A model generated the notes under the pieces. It did not search any database and was not told the DNA's origin. It saw only the letters and a list, made by a program, of their open reading frames with translations. A stretch of 64,000 bases of DNA, from positions 2,477,001 to 2,541,000 of the forward strand of contig NZ_CP020477.1 of NCBI RefSeq assembly GCF_002116695.1, written 5' to 3'. Below are positions 31,979-40,816 of this stretch, in pieces; position 1 is the first letter of the stretch, and every line of letters begins with the position of its first letter. The DNA is from Acidianus manzaensis. GTDB lineage: Archaea; Thermoproteota; Thermoprotei_A; Sulfolobales; Sulfolobaceae. Both the position numbers and the translations under genes were made by a program.

Positions 31979-32773
31979 TTAAACTTCAGCTAATTGGCGT
32001 ATTCTATAGATTATCATAGATATTATTAAACTAAAAATTAAATATCCTACTAATATTGCAATGCTTTCAGCTATAGTAACATTATATGATTTTTCTATTC
32101 CATTTGAGGAAACTATCTGAATAATATGTGGGGGATAATGTGGTTCAGCCACATTTGCAATTACTGTTAAACCATAAATAATTAAGAACCAAGGTTCTAA
32201 TTGTAAATTTGTCATTATATCTTCTATTATAGGAAATATTATCAATAATATCAATATAGAAATAGTTATAGAAACAGAAGGATTTTTGCTTAGTGTACTA
32301 AAAAGCGAAGTGAATGCAAGTAATGATGTCATTCCTAATATAGAGAATGCAATAATTAATCCAAAATTACCCACGAGATATCCATATAAAATATATGTGG
32401 AAGATATTACTCCAAGGAGAAATACTATTACTGCAATTATTGATGAAATTAACGCTGAAAGAAATCTTGCTGTGAAAATTAAATCTCTCTTCATTGGTTG
32501 CGATAAAGTAAATAATCCTTCTCTACTAAAATCTTTACTTATTAAGTCCCCTCCAAATAATCCTGCTATAACTATAAATAAAGGAAGATAGTAGGACAAA
32601 GTAGCATCTAAAAACGTATAAGGATCAGCAGGTTTATGTAATATACGTAAAAGTACTAATATTGCATTTATATAAGATATAGCCAAAGATAACGGTAATA
32701 GTATTTGAAATCTTTTGGATCTATAATAAAATTTAAAATTAGAAATAATTAGTAATTTAAGCTCATTATTCAT
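31979..32773 (-). CDS. ABC-2 type transporter permease
   Basis: 264 residues, six membrane helices. SLAISYINAILVLLRILHKP, GDLISKDFSREGLFTLSQPM (the intracellular coupling segment typical of ABC-2 permeases) and the last helix pair fit. Its start overlaps the end of the ATPase gene by 8 bases, so the two form one exporter operon. Such pairs export drugs, lipids, peptides or are used in maturation systems; no substrate gene lies beside it. Confidence 0.8.
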   Translation of the reverse strand: MNNELKLLIISNFKFYYRSKRFQILLPLSLAISYINAILVLLRILHKPADPYTFLDATLSYYLPLFIVIAGLFGGDLISKDFSREGLFTLSQPMKRDLIFTARFLSALISSIIAVIVFLLGVISSTYILYGYLVGNFGLIIAFSILGMTSLLAFTSLFSTLSKNPSVSITISILILLIIFPIIEDIMTNLQLEPWFLIIYGLTVIANVAEPHYPPHIIQIVSSNGIEKSYNVTIAESIAILVGYLIFSLIISMIIYRIRQLAEV

Positions 32774-33686
32774 AACTATACACCTTACTAAATTTATCTA
32801 ATAATCTAATATAACTTTCTTCTAGACTACTAGTGTTATCGCCGAAATTTTTAATGCCTAAATTTACCAATTTTTCTAAAATTTTCTTTCTATCATTATC
32901 ATCACCTGAATACTCTATAACAAAAGTTCTATTGCTATCTTCAATCTGCCTAATTTGATACGCTAAAGTATTAATTAAACTTTTAACTTCTACTATATCA
33001 ACTGGATAAAGGAATTCTACTCTCAATGTCTTGTTAGTGAACATATTCATTAGACTATTCTTATCTCCCTTCCATAGAAGTCGTTTCTTCACTACCATTA
33101 TATAGTCGCATAACTCTTGAACCTCGGATAAAATATGTGAGGACAAAATTATTATCTTATCCTTCTTAATTTTTTTTATGATATTCTTAATTACATATAT
33201 TTCTATAGGATCTAAACCATCAGTAGGTTCATCTAAAATCATTATTTTAGGATCCTGTGCTAGCAGAGCTGCTAAATACACTCTCCTCTTTTGTCCTTTT
33301 GATAAGATTCCGCATCTAGCTCTTAAATCAGGTAAATCTAATTCGTCTTTCAATTCATTTACATTAACATCTTTTCCTCTTAATTTAGCAGCAAATTCTA
33401 TAAATTCTTTAACAGTTAGATAATCATATGGTTCAGGAGTTCCAACTAGAAAAGCAGTATCCTTTAAAGCCTTTTCTCGACTTTCGAAAATATCATAACC
33501 ATTAATCTTAACAGTACCACTAGATGGTTTTATAAGGGTAGACATGATCTTAAAAAGAGTGGTCTTGCCAGCGCCATTGGGTCCAAGTATGCCATAGCAC
33601 CCATTATTTGAGATATTGAAAGAAATGCTATCTAGCGCAATAAACTTACCAAAGTACTTCGAAATATTTGAAACTTCAACACTCAT
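32766..33686 (-). CDS. ABC transporter ATP-binding protein
   Basis: 306 residues. GPNGAGKTTLFKIMSTL (Walker A), SKGQKRRVYLAALLAQDP (signature, with S-K-G-Q), IMILDEPTDGLDP (Walker B and D-loop) and ILSSHILSEVQELC (H-loop). About 80 extra C-terminal residues follow, as in DrrA/CcmA-type exporters. First gene of a two-gene operon with the ABC-2 permease. Confidence 0.9.
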   Translation of the reverse strand: MSVEVSNISKYFGKFIALDSISFNISNNGCYGILGPNGAGKTTLFKIMSTLIKPSSGTVKINGYDIFESREKALKDTAFLVGTPEPYDYLTVKEFIEFAAKLRGKDVNVNELKDELDLPDLRARCGILSKGQKRRVYLAALLAQDPKIMILDEPTDGLDPIEIYVIKNIIKKIKKDKIIILSSHILSEVQELCDYIMVVKKRLLWKGDKNSLMNMFTNKTLRVEFLYPVDIVEVKSLINTLAYQIRQIEDSNRTFVIEYSGDDNDRKKILEKLVNLGIKNFGDNTSSLEESYIRLLDKFSKVYSYE

Positions 33687-34164
33687 TAGAATATCATCAG
33701 CTGACCAATATTAAAATCTTTTTCCATAGAGTGTCCGGTATATTGAATAAAAATTTGAATAAACTTATAAATAAATTGAGTTTAATAAAAATCAACTATT
33801 TTAAAAATCTGTTAATCATCTTTTAAAGTAAATTAATTTGATCTGTTAATCCTTCTTTTACCTTTAGTTGAGCTATTGAAGAAATGCGTAATCTTTACTA
33901 TTAAAAGATCTATGTTAAAAAGTAAATAAACGAGTTTGTCTTATTTATAACATGTCGCTATTCAGAAGAGATAACTAAACGCTGATTTTAAAAGTCAAAA
34001 ATTATTCTATAATTAAAGTTTTTTAAGGCAAGGTATTAATTATTTATATATTAATTAAGAAATTATGGATTATATTTTATTTAAATCATAAAAAATCTTT
34101 ATATGTTCTAAATTTTAGAAAAAATATTTAGCTTATAAAAATATTTACTGGAAATATTGAATCT
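33687..34164. other. Intergenic region
   Basis: 478 bp, AT-rich, no supported gene. It lies upstream of the ABC operon and downstream of the S53 protease gene, both on the minus strand. Confidence 0.5.
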
Positions 34165-35961
34165 TTATCCGTATATTGTATTATATATTAAATCTAAGTC
34201 ATATACCATTGCATATGCGTTATAAGTTCCTATTCCAGTTACGTAATTCCATCCATACATTGCAGGGAATGGATTATATCCAGAAGTTATTGGAATCCAT
34301 GGGGGTAATCCTTGTAGTGTAACGCCATCTAATTGTATTTCGCCACTATATGATATGTAGTACAATATATAATTTAGCGAACCGAATCTATGTCCAGTTA
34401 AAGCAATCATTGCTGCTGTCATTGGTGGACCACCACTAGTACCAAACCAATATTCTAAAGTTCCATTAAATATCATAGGTAGACCAGAACCATATTCAGT
34501 AATATTATATCCTGCATCAGAGACGAAGGCTATATCGGGATACTGTCTCATGAAAGTTAGAGTACCTGGAATCAGCGAGTTCCATTCATAAGGTTGATAA
34601 TAGAAAACTTCACTATATCCTCCAGTACTATAATCCCAGCCACTTACGTTTATAACTTGTCCAGTAGCGCTAACATTAACAAAAATGCCTCCTACAGCAG
34701 TTACTAGTGGATCACTAGCTGGATACCAGAGAGTATTTTGATATAATGTTAAATCATCTATAGGTGGAAAATCAGTATCATAGCCCCAATCTCCGGAAGC
34801 TGCCAATACTGATATTCCTTGATCAGAAGCTTGAATCATTAAGTTATTTATAGCGTATAACATTACTGGATCATAAGCTCCTAGCAATGATTCTGGAGCT
34901 TCAACTGATACTGACATAACATTTGGATTAATGTAATTTATCATGTAATAGAATTCATAATAATAATTAAGTAAATTACCAATCATTGAATTTCCTCCTA
35001 CATATCCATTACTAAACACTAAGTATATGTCAGCAGCAGGTGCTAAGACTCCAGACCATTCAGAATCCATTACATTTTCAGCGCTTTCTCCTTCACTTAC
35101 GTTATTACCAAAACTTATTATATTTAAACTTCCTGTTCTTGGTACGATACTGTACTTGTTCCAGAATTGATATATATCTGAAACATTTACATAGCTTTCT
35201 GGCTCTCCTATTATACCTATTTTAGCTCCTTGACCTAACTGCCCATTTTTGTATAACTTTGTAAAATTAAAGTAGTTAGCTATAATAGATGGCGTTACAG
35301 TCACACTTGAGATTAGTGGATTTTTTTGTACTAATTGGAAATTACTTTGATATAACATTGGAGATATTGCTGGATCAAGACTGTCAATTCCTATAATTCC
35401 TAAAATATGTTTACCTATATTATAGGGAACTGAAGGTGTTACATTATTAGCGTAATAGTAGAATGGAAGAAATGTTAGCAGTCCAGGTTCATCATACCAG
35501 AAAATCTCTCCAGTAGGATAATAATAGATATTAATATAGGTATTTAATGCATTTTCTATATCTGCTACTGTTCCTTTGAAAATTAAAATTAGACCATAAC
35601 TTCTTACGAACGAGATCCCATAGGATTCCATGTATGAAATTACTGAATTTATATATGATGAAGATGGGTAATAGTACTGTCTAAATTGAGCTGGAGACAT
35701 AAAAGGAGCTACATGGTTCACTATTAATTGAGTATTTTGTAATAGAGATGTATAATTAGTAAAGTTTAGAATTACAGCAAATTCAATAGTTTGAGAAGCA
35801 TTTAGAGGTTCTATGTATTCTGATTGAGAAATTAGTGAATAATATGGTGAATTATATTGAAGGTAATATGGCTGTGAGAATCCAGAGGTAGTTGAGATTA
35901 TGTTCGTTATCGGTAAAACTAAAATTAAAGATATTATTATTACAATAACTCTTTTTTCCAT
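34165..35961 (-). CDS. Secreted S53 (sedolisin/kumamolisin-type) acid protease
   Basis: 598 residues. A signal peptide (about 1-27) is followed by a pro-kumamolisin activation domain (about 40-185; VAPFMSPAQFRQYYYPSSSY is its typical helix). The catalytic domain (about 220-598) has the triad E295-x3-D299 (ESAENVMDSEW), the oxyanion Asp391 (ASGDWG) and Ser509 (FGTSGGPPM). A calcium-site-like end, GWNYVTGIGTYNA, is present. Sedolisins work at acid pH, so this is an extracellular peptide-degrading enzyme suited to a thermoacidophile. It lacks the C-terminal anchor of its neighbours. The gene downstream at 36008 is transcribed the same way, 46 bases before this one. Confidence 0.9.
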   Translation of the reverse strand: MEKRVIVIIISLILVLPITNIISTTSGFSQPYYLQYNSPYYSLISQSEYIEPLNASQTIEFAVILNFTNYTSLLQNTQLIVNHVAPFMSPAQFRQYYYPSSSYINSVISYMESYGISFVRSYGLILIFKGTVADIENALNTYINIYYYPTGEIFWYDEPGLLTFLPFYYYANNVTPSVPYNIGKHILGIIGIDSLDPAISPMLYQSNFQLVQKNPLISSVTVTPSIIANYFNFTKLYKNGQLGQGAKIGIIGEPESYVNVSDIYQFWNKYSIVPRTGSLNIISFGNNVSEGESAENVMDSEWSGVLAPAADIYLVFSNGYVGGNSMIGNLLNYYYEFYYMINYINPNVMSVSVEAPESLLGAYDPVMLYAINNLMIQASDQGISVLAASGDWGYDTDFPPIDDLTLYQNTLWYPASDPLVTAVGGIFVNVSATGQVINVSGWDYSTGGYSEVFYYQPYEWNSLIPGTLTFMRQYPDIAFVSDAGYNITEYGSGLPMIFNGTLEYWFGTSGGPPMTAAMIALTGHRFGSLNYILYYISYSGEIQLDGVTLQGLPPWIPITSGYNPFPAMYGWNYVTGIGTYNAYAMVYDLDLIYNTIYG

Positions 35962-36007
35962 ATATTATATAAAGAAAATTAGTATTTAAGATTAATGTTT
36001 ATTTATT

Positions 36008-36844
36008 CTATTTAGTTGCTTTGCGGACAATAAAAGCGATAATGATAATAATTGATACTAATGCTACTACACCTGTTAGTAGAAGTTTAGTTTTTAGATA
36101 TACAGAATCATGAGATGAAGTGGTAGGTAATCTAGGAGTTGTGAAAGACGAAGATTGAACATTTGTAGAATGAGTAGTTGTAGAATTTTGAATACTTGTA
36201 GAAGTATGGGTAGTTGTAGAAGTATGAGTAGTAGTTTGAGTTACAGGAATGCTAATTTCATATAATTGAAAAGAAATGTTAACTGAACCTAAACTGTCCG
36301 AAGCAAATTCCTGCATTTGAACTAGCAAACCAGAACTATTATCTACCCATAAATTTACATACCCTTCTTCATTACTTTTTGTTACGCTTTCTTTAGCTAG
36401 ATATGTATAAAAAGTCCCTGCATTAGTTGTAATCTTAGCTTTAGTTGAATTCTTAGATAAAGCTTGTAACGTTTCATAGTTTACTGAAGGGAACTTAAGC
36501 GTAGAATTATAGCTAACAGTATAAGTACCATTATTAACGTATACTAACAAAAGTTTTTGTGGATTAATATTATTTTGTTTTAAGAACTGAAATATGTTAC
36601 CATATGATTCTACTGTAAATGTAAAATTATAACTAGAATAATTTATTATATTGTAGATAACAAATCCAGATTTAAATTCCTTTATAAGGCCATCGAATCC
36701 TGATATACACATATTAATTTCATATGCCATTTCTCCACCTTTAATGACATAACTAGGTTTCTCATTTAAAGCATATGATGAGAAGTACAAAGGTGAAATA
36801 ATAGCTAATCCAATTAGCAGTAAAACGATAATTCCTAATTTCAC
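36008..36844 (-). CDS. Membrane-anchored secreted protein with Thr-rich stalk
   Basis: 278 residues, GTG start within a GTGA overlap with the upstream gene. N-terminal signal (about 3-24), a beta-rich ectodomain (25-205) with two isolated features (one Cys at INMCISG and many N-x-S/T sequons), a Thr/Ser stalk (about 208-248; repeats of TTTHTST) and a C-terminal membrane helix with basic tail (FIVRKATK). It fits the general plan of Sulfolobales surface proteins. The next gene downstream is an S53 protease, so the two may work on extracellular peptides; that is inferred from position only. Confidence 0.7.
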   Translation of the reverse strand: MKLGIIVLLLIGLAIISPLYFSSYALNEKPSYVIKGGEMAYEINMCISGFDGLIKEFKSGFVIYNIINYSSYNFTFTVESYGNIFQFLKQNNINPQKLLLVYVNNGTYTVSYNSTLKFPSVNYETLQALSKNSTKAKITTNAGTFYTYLAKESVTKSNEEGYVNLWVDNSSGLLVQMQEFASDSLGSVNISFQLYEISIPVTQTTTHTSTTTHTSTSIQNSTTTHSTNVQSSSFTTPRLPTTSSHDSVYLKTKLLLTGVVALVSIIIIIAFIVRKATK

Positions 36845-37284
36845 GTTATATCCCCATGAAAAATGCTCACTACATTGTTTTTATCCTCTACACTTATCTG
36901 CACATTTACAAATTTATTCTTTTTATTATCGAACATTATTATTAGCTTAAGTATTTTATTATTCTTCTTATTATCTATTAATTTATAATAATCGATATTC
37001 TGCTTATTTTGTAATCTCTTCCATATTGTAGTATAATCTAAACTATAAGGAATTATGTTATATTCTACTAATATTTTGAGGATTGCTTCAATTTGCCTGT
37101 TAGGAAAATATTGAGCTAATATACTAAGAAAGTAATTGAACTCCAATGGAGCTTTTAGAATCTTTTTTCTTTTTCTATTTTCGTCTTCAAGCAAAGTAAA
37201 CCATTGTTCAAATATATAATAAGGAAAAGTTATGTGATAAACAGCTATGTTACTATTTTTTTCTCCATTGGTTTTTTTGCCCAT
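36841..37284 (-). CDS. Small protein resembling a transposase N-terminus
   Basis: 147 residues. The middle (PLEFNYFLSILAQYFPNRQI, then ILVEYNIIPYSLDYTTIWKR) resembles the helical N-terminal region of IS5/IS1-like transposases, where S/P-D-Y-T-T-I-W-x-R precedes the catalytic domain. No D-D-E catalytic part follows: the last 50 residues are a short beta stretch (KLIIMFDNKKNKFVNVQISV) and the gene ends in a GTGA overlap with a surface-protein gene. So it is either a truncated transposase captured by an operon or a small DNA-binding regulator derived from one. Family assignment is uncertain. Confidence 0.4.
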   Translation of the reverse strand: MGKKTNGEKNSNIAVYHITFPYYIFEQWFTLLEDENRKRKKILKAPLEFNYFLSILAQYFPNRQIEAILKILVEYNIIPYSLDYTTIWKRLQNKQNIDYYKLIDNKKNNKILKLIIMFDNKKNKFVNVQISVEDKNNVVSIFHGDIT

Positions 37285-37485
37285 AATAACTTACCCTATT
37301 TATTATTACTTACATTAAAGTATAATTTATAAATTTTGCTATTCTTTAAGCTAATGTATATAATTGCTGGATATAGTTAAAGAAAATAAATTCTATCTTT
37401 AATTTTAGATATAATCACAAAACTCAAATCTCTAACCTAAATTATCTATTTAATTATTTTTATACAATTATTATCATAGCTTACT

Positions 37486-37577
37486 TAGTGTGTGTACTAT
37501 GAATACTTTGCGTTAGTTCTACGAATGGTTCTGATTGGGAGAAAAACTTCAATTTTCAAATACTTCATACACTATAG
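37486..37577 (+). repeat. Dispersed 92 bp repeat, copy A
   Basis: Begins TAGTGTGTGTACTATGAA and ends TACTTCATACACTATAG, so the two ends are inverted relatives (TAGTGT...TGAATACT against TAGTGTATGAAGTATTT when reversed). The middle has GCGTTAGTTCTACGAATGG. Non-coding. Copies: B at 37784-37876 and a minus-strand copy at 14477-14567. Confidence 0.5.
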
Positions 37578-37783
37578 TTTTATTAAGAAAAATACTTGCA
37601 TCAGCCTAAATCTCTAGAAAATATCGTTCACTGTTACATTTATAAACTAAGAATTTCATAATACCCTATCTAACTCAAGGATCATATAAATTGCAAAATA
37701 TTTGATTTAATGATTATTAAGTATTTTATATTAGTCGAAAGTTTTTAACAAGTATCAGACTTAGTATTTTTGGATAAGGCAAC

Positions 37784-37876
37784 TAGTCTGTGTAATATTT
37801 GATTACTTAACGCTTATTCTACGGATAGTCCTATTTGAGAGAATAGCTTAATTTTCAAATACTTCACAAACTATAG
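37784..37876 (+). repeat. Dispersed 92 bp repeat, copy B
   Basis: Same order of blocks as copy A: TAGTCTGTGTAATATTTG at the left, TTATTCTACGGATAGTCC in the middle, AATTTTCAAATACTTCACAA and CTATAG at the right. The block AATTTTCAAATACTTCA is the best conserved part. Confidence 0.5.
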
Positions 37877-38553
37877 GACAGCAATAAATATATCAAAAAT
37901 AGTTTCATTACTTTACCTAGGTTAGTACTTTAAGCTCTCTTTAACTAACTCTTACTATAATTCTTATTACTAGTCCAATATTTTCTTATGGAATAGCCAA
38001 ATTCTCATAAATAAGTATTATGAAAGAATATTTAGATTAAAGTATCAGATAGATTTATATAGACTTCTTACTTTTGAAAGTGTAGACATTAAATACAAAG
38101 ATATTCTCTTTTTCTATATAAGTTTTCTATTTGCCTTTTCATGAAAAACTTTATTTCCTTAATGCAAACGAAGATCTAAATCTATTCTAATATCTAAACT
38201 GATAAGTCTCACTTTATAAAATAATTATAATTTTATTAATCTATTTAAATTGGAAAATGATTAGTACTAAATAATATAACACTTTAAGAATGTTAAATAT
38301 TTTAATATCGCTAGAAAAGATTATATAATAAAAAATAAATTATGATTTAAATTTCATATTTTTCCTTATAAACGATGTGTAAATACTCCTAATCTTAATT
38401 AATTATAAGAGACTAAGTAGTGGAGCTTTCTGATATTATACGATAGTTAACTGCTTAATTCGAGAATCGAAACTGCATACAACATTCAAGCAGTTAGGAT
38501 TTTCTTAATTAATCCAAAATATAAGAAAGAAAAAAAGAAATATCTTTATCTTT

Positions 38554-38667
38554 TTATGCAGCTAATGATTGAAGTAGACTTGTTAAGAGACTTAATACTG
38601 CTTGTAGTAGTTGTTCTAATAGTTGCAATAATACATTTAGTATGTCTCCTAAGGCTGATTCTGCCAT
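38554..38667 (-). CDS. Leucine-rich amphipathic micropeptide, copy A
   Basis: 37 codons: MAESALGDILNVLLQLLEQL followed by LQAVLSLLTSLLQSLAA. Leu pairs recur every 3-4 residues, giving one long amphipathic helix with Gln, Ser, Thr and Glu on the polar face and net charge of about -3. No Lys or Arg at all. Evidence that it is real: the paralogue at 40311-40427 keeps this frame with synonymous and conservative changes (CTC/CTT, AGT/AGC, CTA/TTA, Gln/Glu, Val/Ile); a TATA-like ATTTAAAT conserved in both copies lies about 37 bases upstream; a T-rich terminator (TTTCTTTTTTTCTTTC) follows the stop. The plus strand is also open here but has neither signal. Role unknown. Confidence 0.65.
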   Translation of the reverse strand: MAESALGDILNVLLQLLEQLLQAVLSLLTSLLQSLAA

Positions 38668-38781
38668 TTTTGGTCTAATTATTCTTAATTAGTAAGACAT
38701 TTAAATACTTTATGTCATCTGAAGATGTTTAATTATTGATATTTAATATAATTTTTTAAAAAAATTCTAGTTATCTATTGA
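38661..38781. repeat. Promoter repeat of the minus-strand micropeptide, copy 1
   Basis: About 121 bp covering the start codon and promoter of the 37-residue peptide. Its partner is 40421-40541, roughly 95 percent identical by eye. It includes the TATA-like ATTTAAAT at about 38700-38708 and ends at CTAGTTATCTATTGA, after which the two copies diverge. Confidence 0.7.
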
Positions 38782-38981
38782 CAACTATTAAGACTTATTC
38801 AATAGAGATGGTATAGTTAATAATAACAAGGATGACGATTAAATGAATAATTATAATAATTTCCATACTAATTCGAGCTATTTCTGTCTAAAACTATTGT
38901 AAGCTAAGTTCTTAATAACGTAAACCATAACTATATTACAACTGTATTCTTTTCTATAATTTCTATAATACTTATATCTAT

Positions 38982-39226
38982 TTTTTATATTTTCAAATAA
39001 GAAACGGTATTATTGATAAGAAATGTTTTTATACTGCTGATTGTATTTATGGTTGAGAGAAAATGTTCTTTATAGAAAGTTTGTTAGGGCTAGATTCGGC
39101 GTTAAATGGCTTGTTGACGTCGTTAGCATCGTTGTTGCAAAATCTTTTAGAGTTAGTGGTTCAACTCTTGCAGACTCTACTGGGAGCGTTAGCAAGCCTG
39201 TAAATTAAGAGAAATTTTTTATTTTT
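38982..39226 (+). repeat. 245 bp repeat, copy 1 (promoter plus 46-residue micropeptide)
   Basis: I read this stretch as identical base for base with 40817-41061. It contains TATA-like TTTTTATAC (about 39028-39036), the whole coding sequence of the plus-strand micropeptide and the first bases of its T-rich tail. Full identity, in contrast to the diverged flanks, implies recent duplication or gene conversion. Confidence 0.85.
39063..39203 (+). CDS. Leucine-rich amphipathic micropeptide of 46 residues, copy 1
   Basis: The product starts MFFIESLLGLDSALNGLLTS and ends LLELVVQLLQTLLGALASL; Leu at nearly every third or fourth place builds an amphipathic helix, with net charge about -3 and no basic residue. 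Its composition and the LLTSL segment match the minus-strand micropeptide, so both belong to one class. Codons are unlike the region (GCG, TCG, ACG, TTG), which raises its G+C and hints at foreign origin or selection. A TATA-like box about 30 bases upstream and GAGAG just before the ATG support expression; a T-rich run follows the stop. No known family. Membrane-active or self-assembling peptide is an inference. Confidence 0.7.
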   Translation: MFFIESLLGLDSALNGLLTSLASLLQNLLELVVQLLQTLLGALASL

Positions 39227-39500
39227 TTAATTAATATATTTGTATTTTATTATTATTTATGATTAGTAATATATCATAAAAACTGCAATTATTTAATTTT
39301 CGTTCTTAAAATTAATTATAAAAATTCCTTTGTATTAGCTAAGTATTCATTTGATAATATGTATATGTTAGTATGTGTATAATGTTTTTATGATAAAAAG
39401 TAAAAATTAAGTTTAATTTCCAAAAAGTTTTAACTAAATCAACAATCCGATGACGATTTCATAGAAGTTTATAAGGTAGTTATATGGTTATTATTAATAA

Positions 39501-40079
39501 ATGAGATTACTAAATGGGTTATCGATAGAATATATTATAAATCTTAAATTTAATGCATCATTCTTAGATAGAGAATATTCTGGTAAGGTTAGGTACTATA
39601 TTCTAGATATGGATGAAAATAAGATAAAATATAAAGTAGATACTGATGAAGAATTATTAATAGCAAAACAATCATTTAAAACAGATTTAGAAAAAATATT
39701 ATTAATGAAAATAGAACCGGGAGAGTATGAACATAATTTATCTCAAAATTTTGGAAGTGGATTTCCTATTTTATCGAAAAAAAATATAAATATAATTAAA
39801 AATAACCAGAATATTAAATTAAATCCATCTACAATGTTTCCTAACTTTCCTTTAACAATAACAAATTTTGATACTACTTTCGTAGATGTTATTTGCCAAG
39901 CAGGAAAGATCAGAAGTTATAAATTTTCTATAACAGGTAAAAAAGATTTCGTAAACTTATCCGTGGATATGTATTTTGATGTGGAAAGTGGAATTTTAAG
40001 TAGATTAAACGAAAAAGGAAAAATGATGCTAATTAAATTGAATATAGAAAATGAATTATATAGAATCACGCCAAGTTAG
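39501..40079 (+). CDS. Hypothetical protein between the micropeptide cassettes
   Basis: 192 residues, soluble, beta-rich (ASFLDREYSGKVRYYILDMD, VDVICQAGKIRSYKFSITGK, NLSVDMYFDVESGILSRLNE). No signal peptide. The last part, with DVESGILSRLNEKG, resembles lipoprotein-carrier or DUF-type beta proteins that bind a partner, but I do not recognise a family. It sits between the two copies of the peptide cassette, alone in 3 kb without other conventional genes, and may be linked to them (immunity or processing); that is only positional inference. Confidence 0.6.
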   Translation: MRLLNGLSIEYIINLKFNASFLDREYSGKVRYYILDMDENKIKYKVDTDEELLIAKQSFKTDLEKILLMKIEPGEYEHNLSQNFGSGFPILSKKNINIIKNNQNIKLNPSTMFPNFPLTITNFDTTFVDVICQAGKIRSYKFSITGKKDFVNLSVDMYFDVESGILSRLNEKGKMMLIKLNIENELYRITPS

Positions 40080-40310
40080 AATTATTAGTCCTATAAAAAC
40101 AAAATAAAATAAAACCATTAGAGTCATCAAACCTAACAAATCTTATCTTAAGTAGCTTGTGAATGAAGAAAGTTAATGTCTGGTATACGGATATTTTCTT
40201 TTTACTATAATAATTTTGTGATAAAATAATTTATAAATTGAATCACGAAAATATTACTATATTTTAAAATTTAATTTCTTAAAAGAAAAAAGAAATTATA
40301 TCTTTTATGC

Positions 40311-40427
40311 TTATCCAGATAGTGACCCAAGAAGGCTTGTTAAAAGACTTAATATTGCTTTTAATAGTTCTTCTAATAGTTGCATTAATACATTTAGGAG
40401 GTCACTTAACAATGTTGTTTCTGCCAT
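40311..40427 (-). CDS. Leucine-rich amphipathic micropeptide, copy B
   Basis: 38 codons: MAETTLLSDLLNVLMQLLEE then LLKAILSLLTSLLGSLSG. Paralogue of 38554-38667, with one extra Leu after residue 5 and mostly conservative changes. Net charge about -3 with a single Lys. Same upstream block (TATA-like ATTTAAAT, about 37 bases before the start) and a T-rich tail (TTTCTTTTTTCTTTT) after the stop. Roughly 70 percent of positions match copy A. Confidence 0.65.
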   Translation of the reverse strand: MAETTLLSDLLNVLMQLLEELLKAILSLLTSLLGSLSG

Positions 40428-40541
40428 TTTTGGTCTGATTATTCTTATTAGCAAGACATTTAAATACTTTATGTCATCTGAAGATGTTTAATTATTGATA
40501 TTTAATATAATTTTTTTGATAAAATTCTAGTTATCTATTGA
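40421..40541. repeat. Promoter repeat of the minus-strand micropeptide, copy 2
   Basis: About 95 percent identical to 38661-38781. Only a few bases and one short indel in a T run differ. Confidence 0.7.
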
Positions 40542-40816
40542 ATGGGTTAATCTCATTTCCATTGCGTTTTACAATTGATTGATATCATGTATAATAGAAA
40601 TGAAATTATTAATATAATACCTATTTATTTCCTATTAACTCATATATGATTCTATTTTCATATCAAGAAGAACTTAATGATATGTAGCGAAACTTGAGTG
40701 TCTAGTTTTATGGATTCACAATTAACGTTAAAGTTTATTTTATAAGATGAGATATGGTTAATTCAAGACATATAGCCATATTTCATTATCGATATTTCAC
40801 ATATCGTCACATCATA

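Larger units (their letters stand above)
37285..38553. other. Gene-poor region with two copies of a dispersed repeat
   Basis: 1269 bp, very AT-rich. It contains repeat copies A (37486-37577) and B (37784-37876), about 70 percent alike by eye. No open frame with a start signal was found. The right end carries the T-rich terminator of the first micropeptide gene. Confidence 0.5.

Noticed and set aside
33690..33720. TGATGA/CTGA-like bases before the ABC ATPase gene as an sRNA
   Set aside because: Only one box is present and it lies in the leader of the ABC operon; no guide-sized spacing to a D box.
38565..38678. Plus-strand 37-codon frame opposite the first minus-strand micropeptide (product would be a membrane helix, MIEVDLLRDLILLVVVV...)
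   Set aside because: The minus strand has the conserved TATA box, the terminator and silent changes between copies; the plus frame has none of these. The same holds for 40307-40438. Overlapping coding on both strands cannot be fully excluded.
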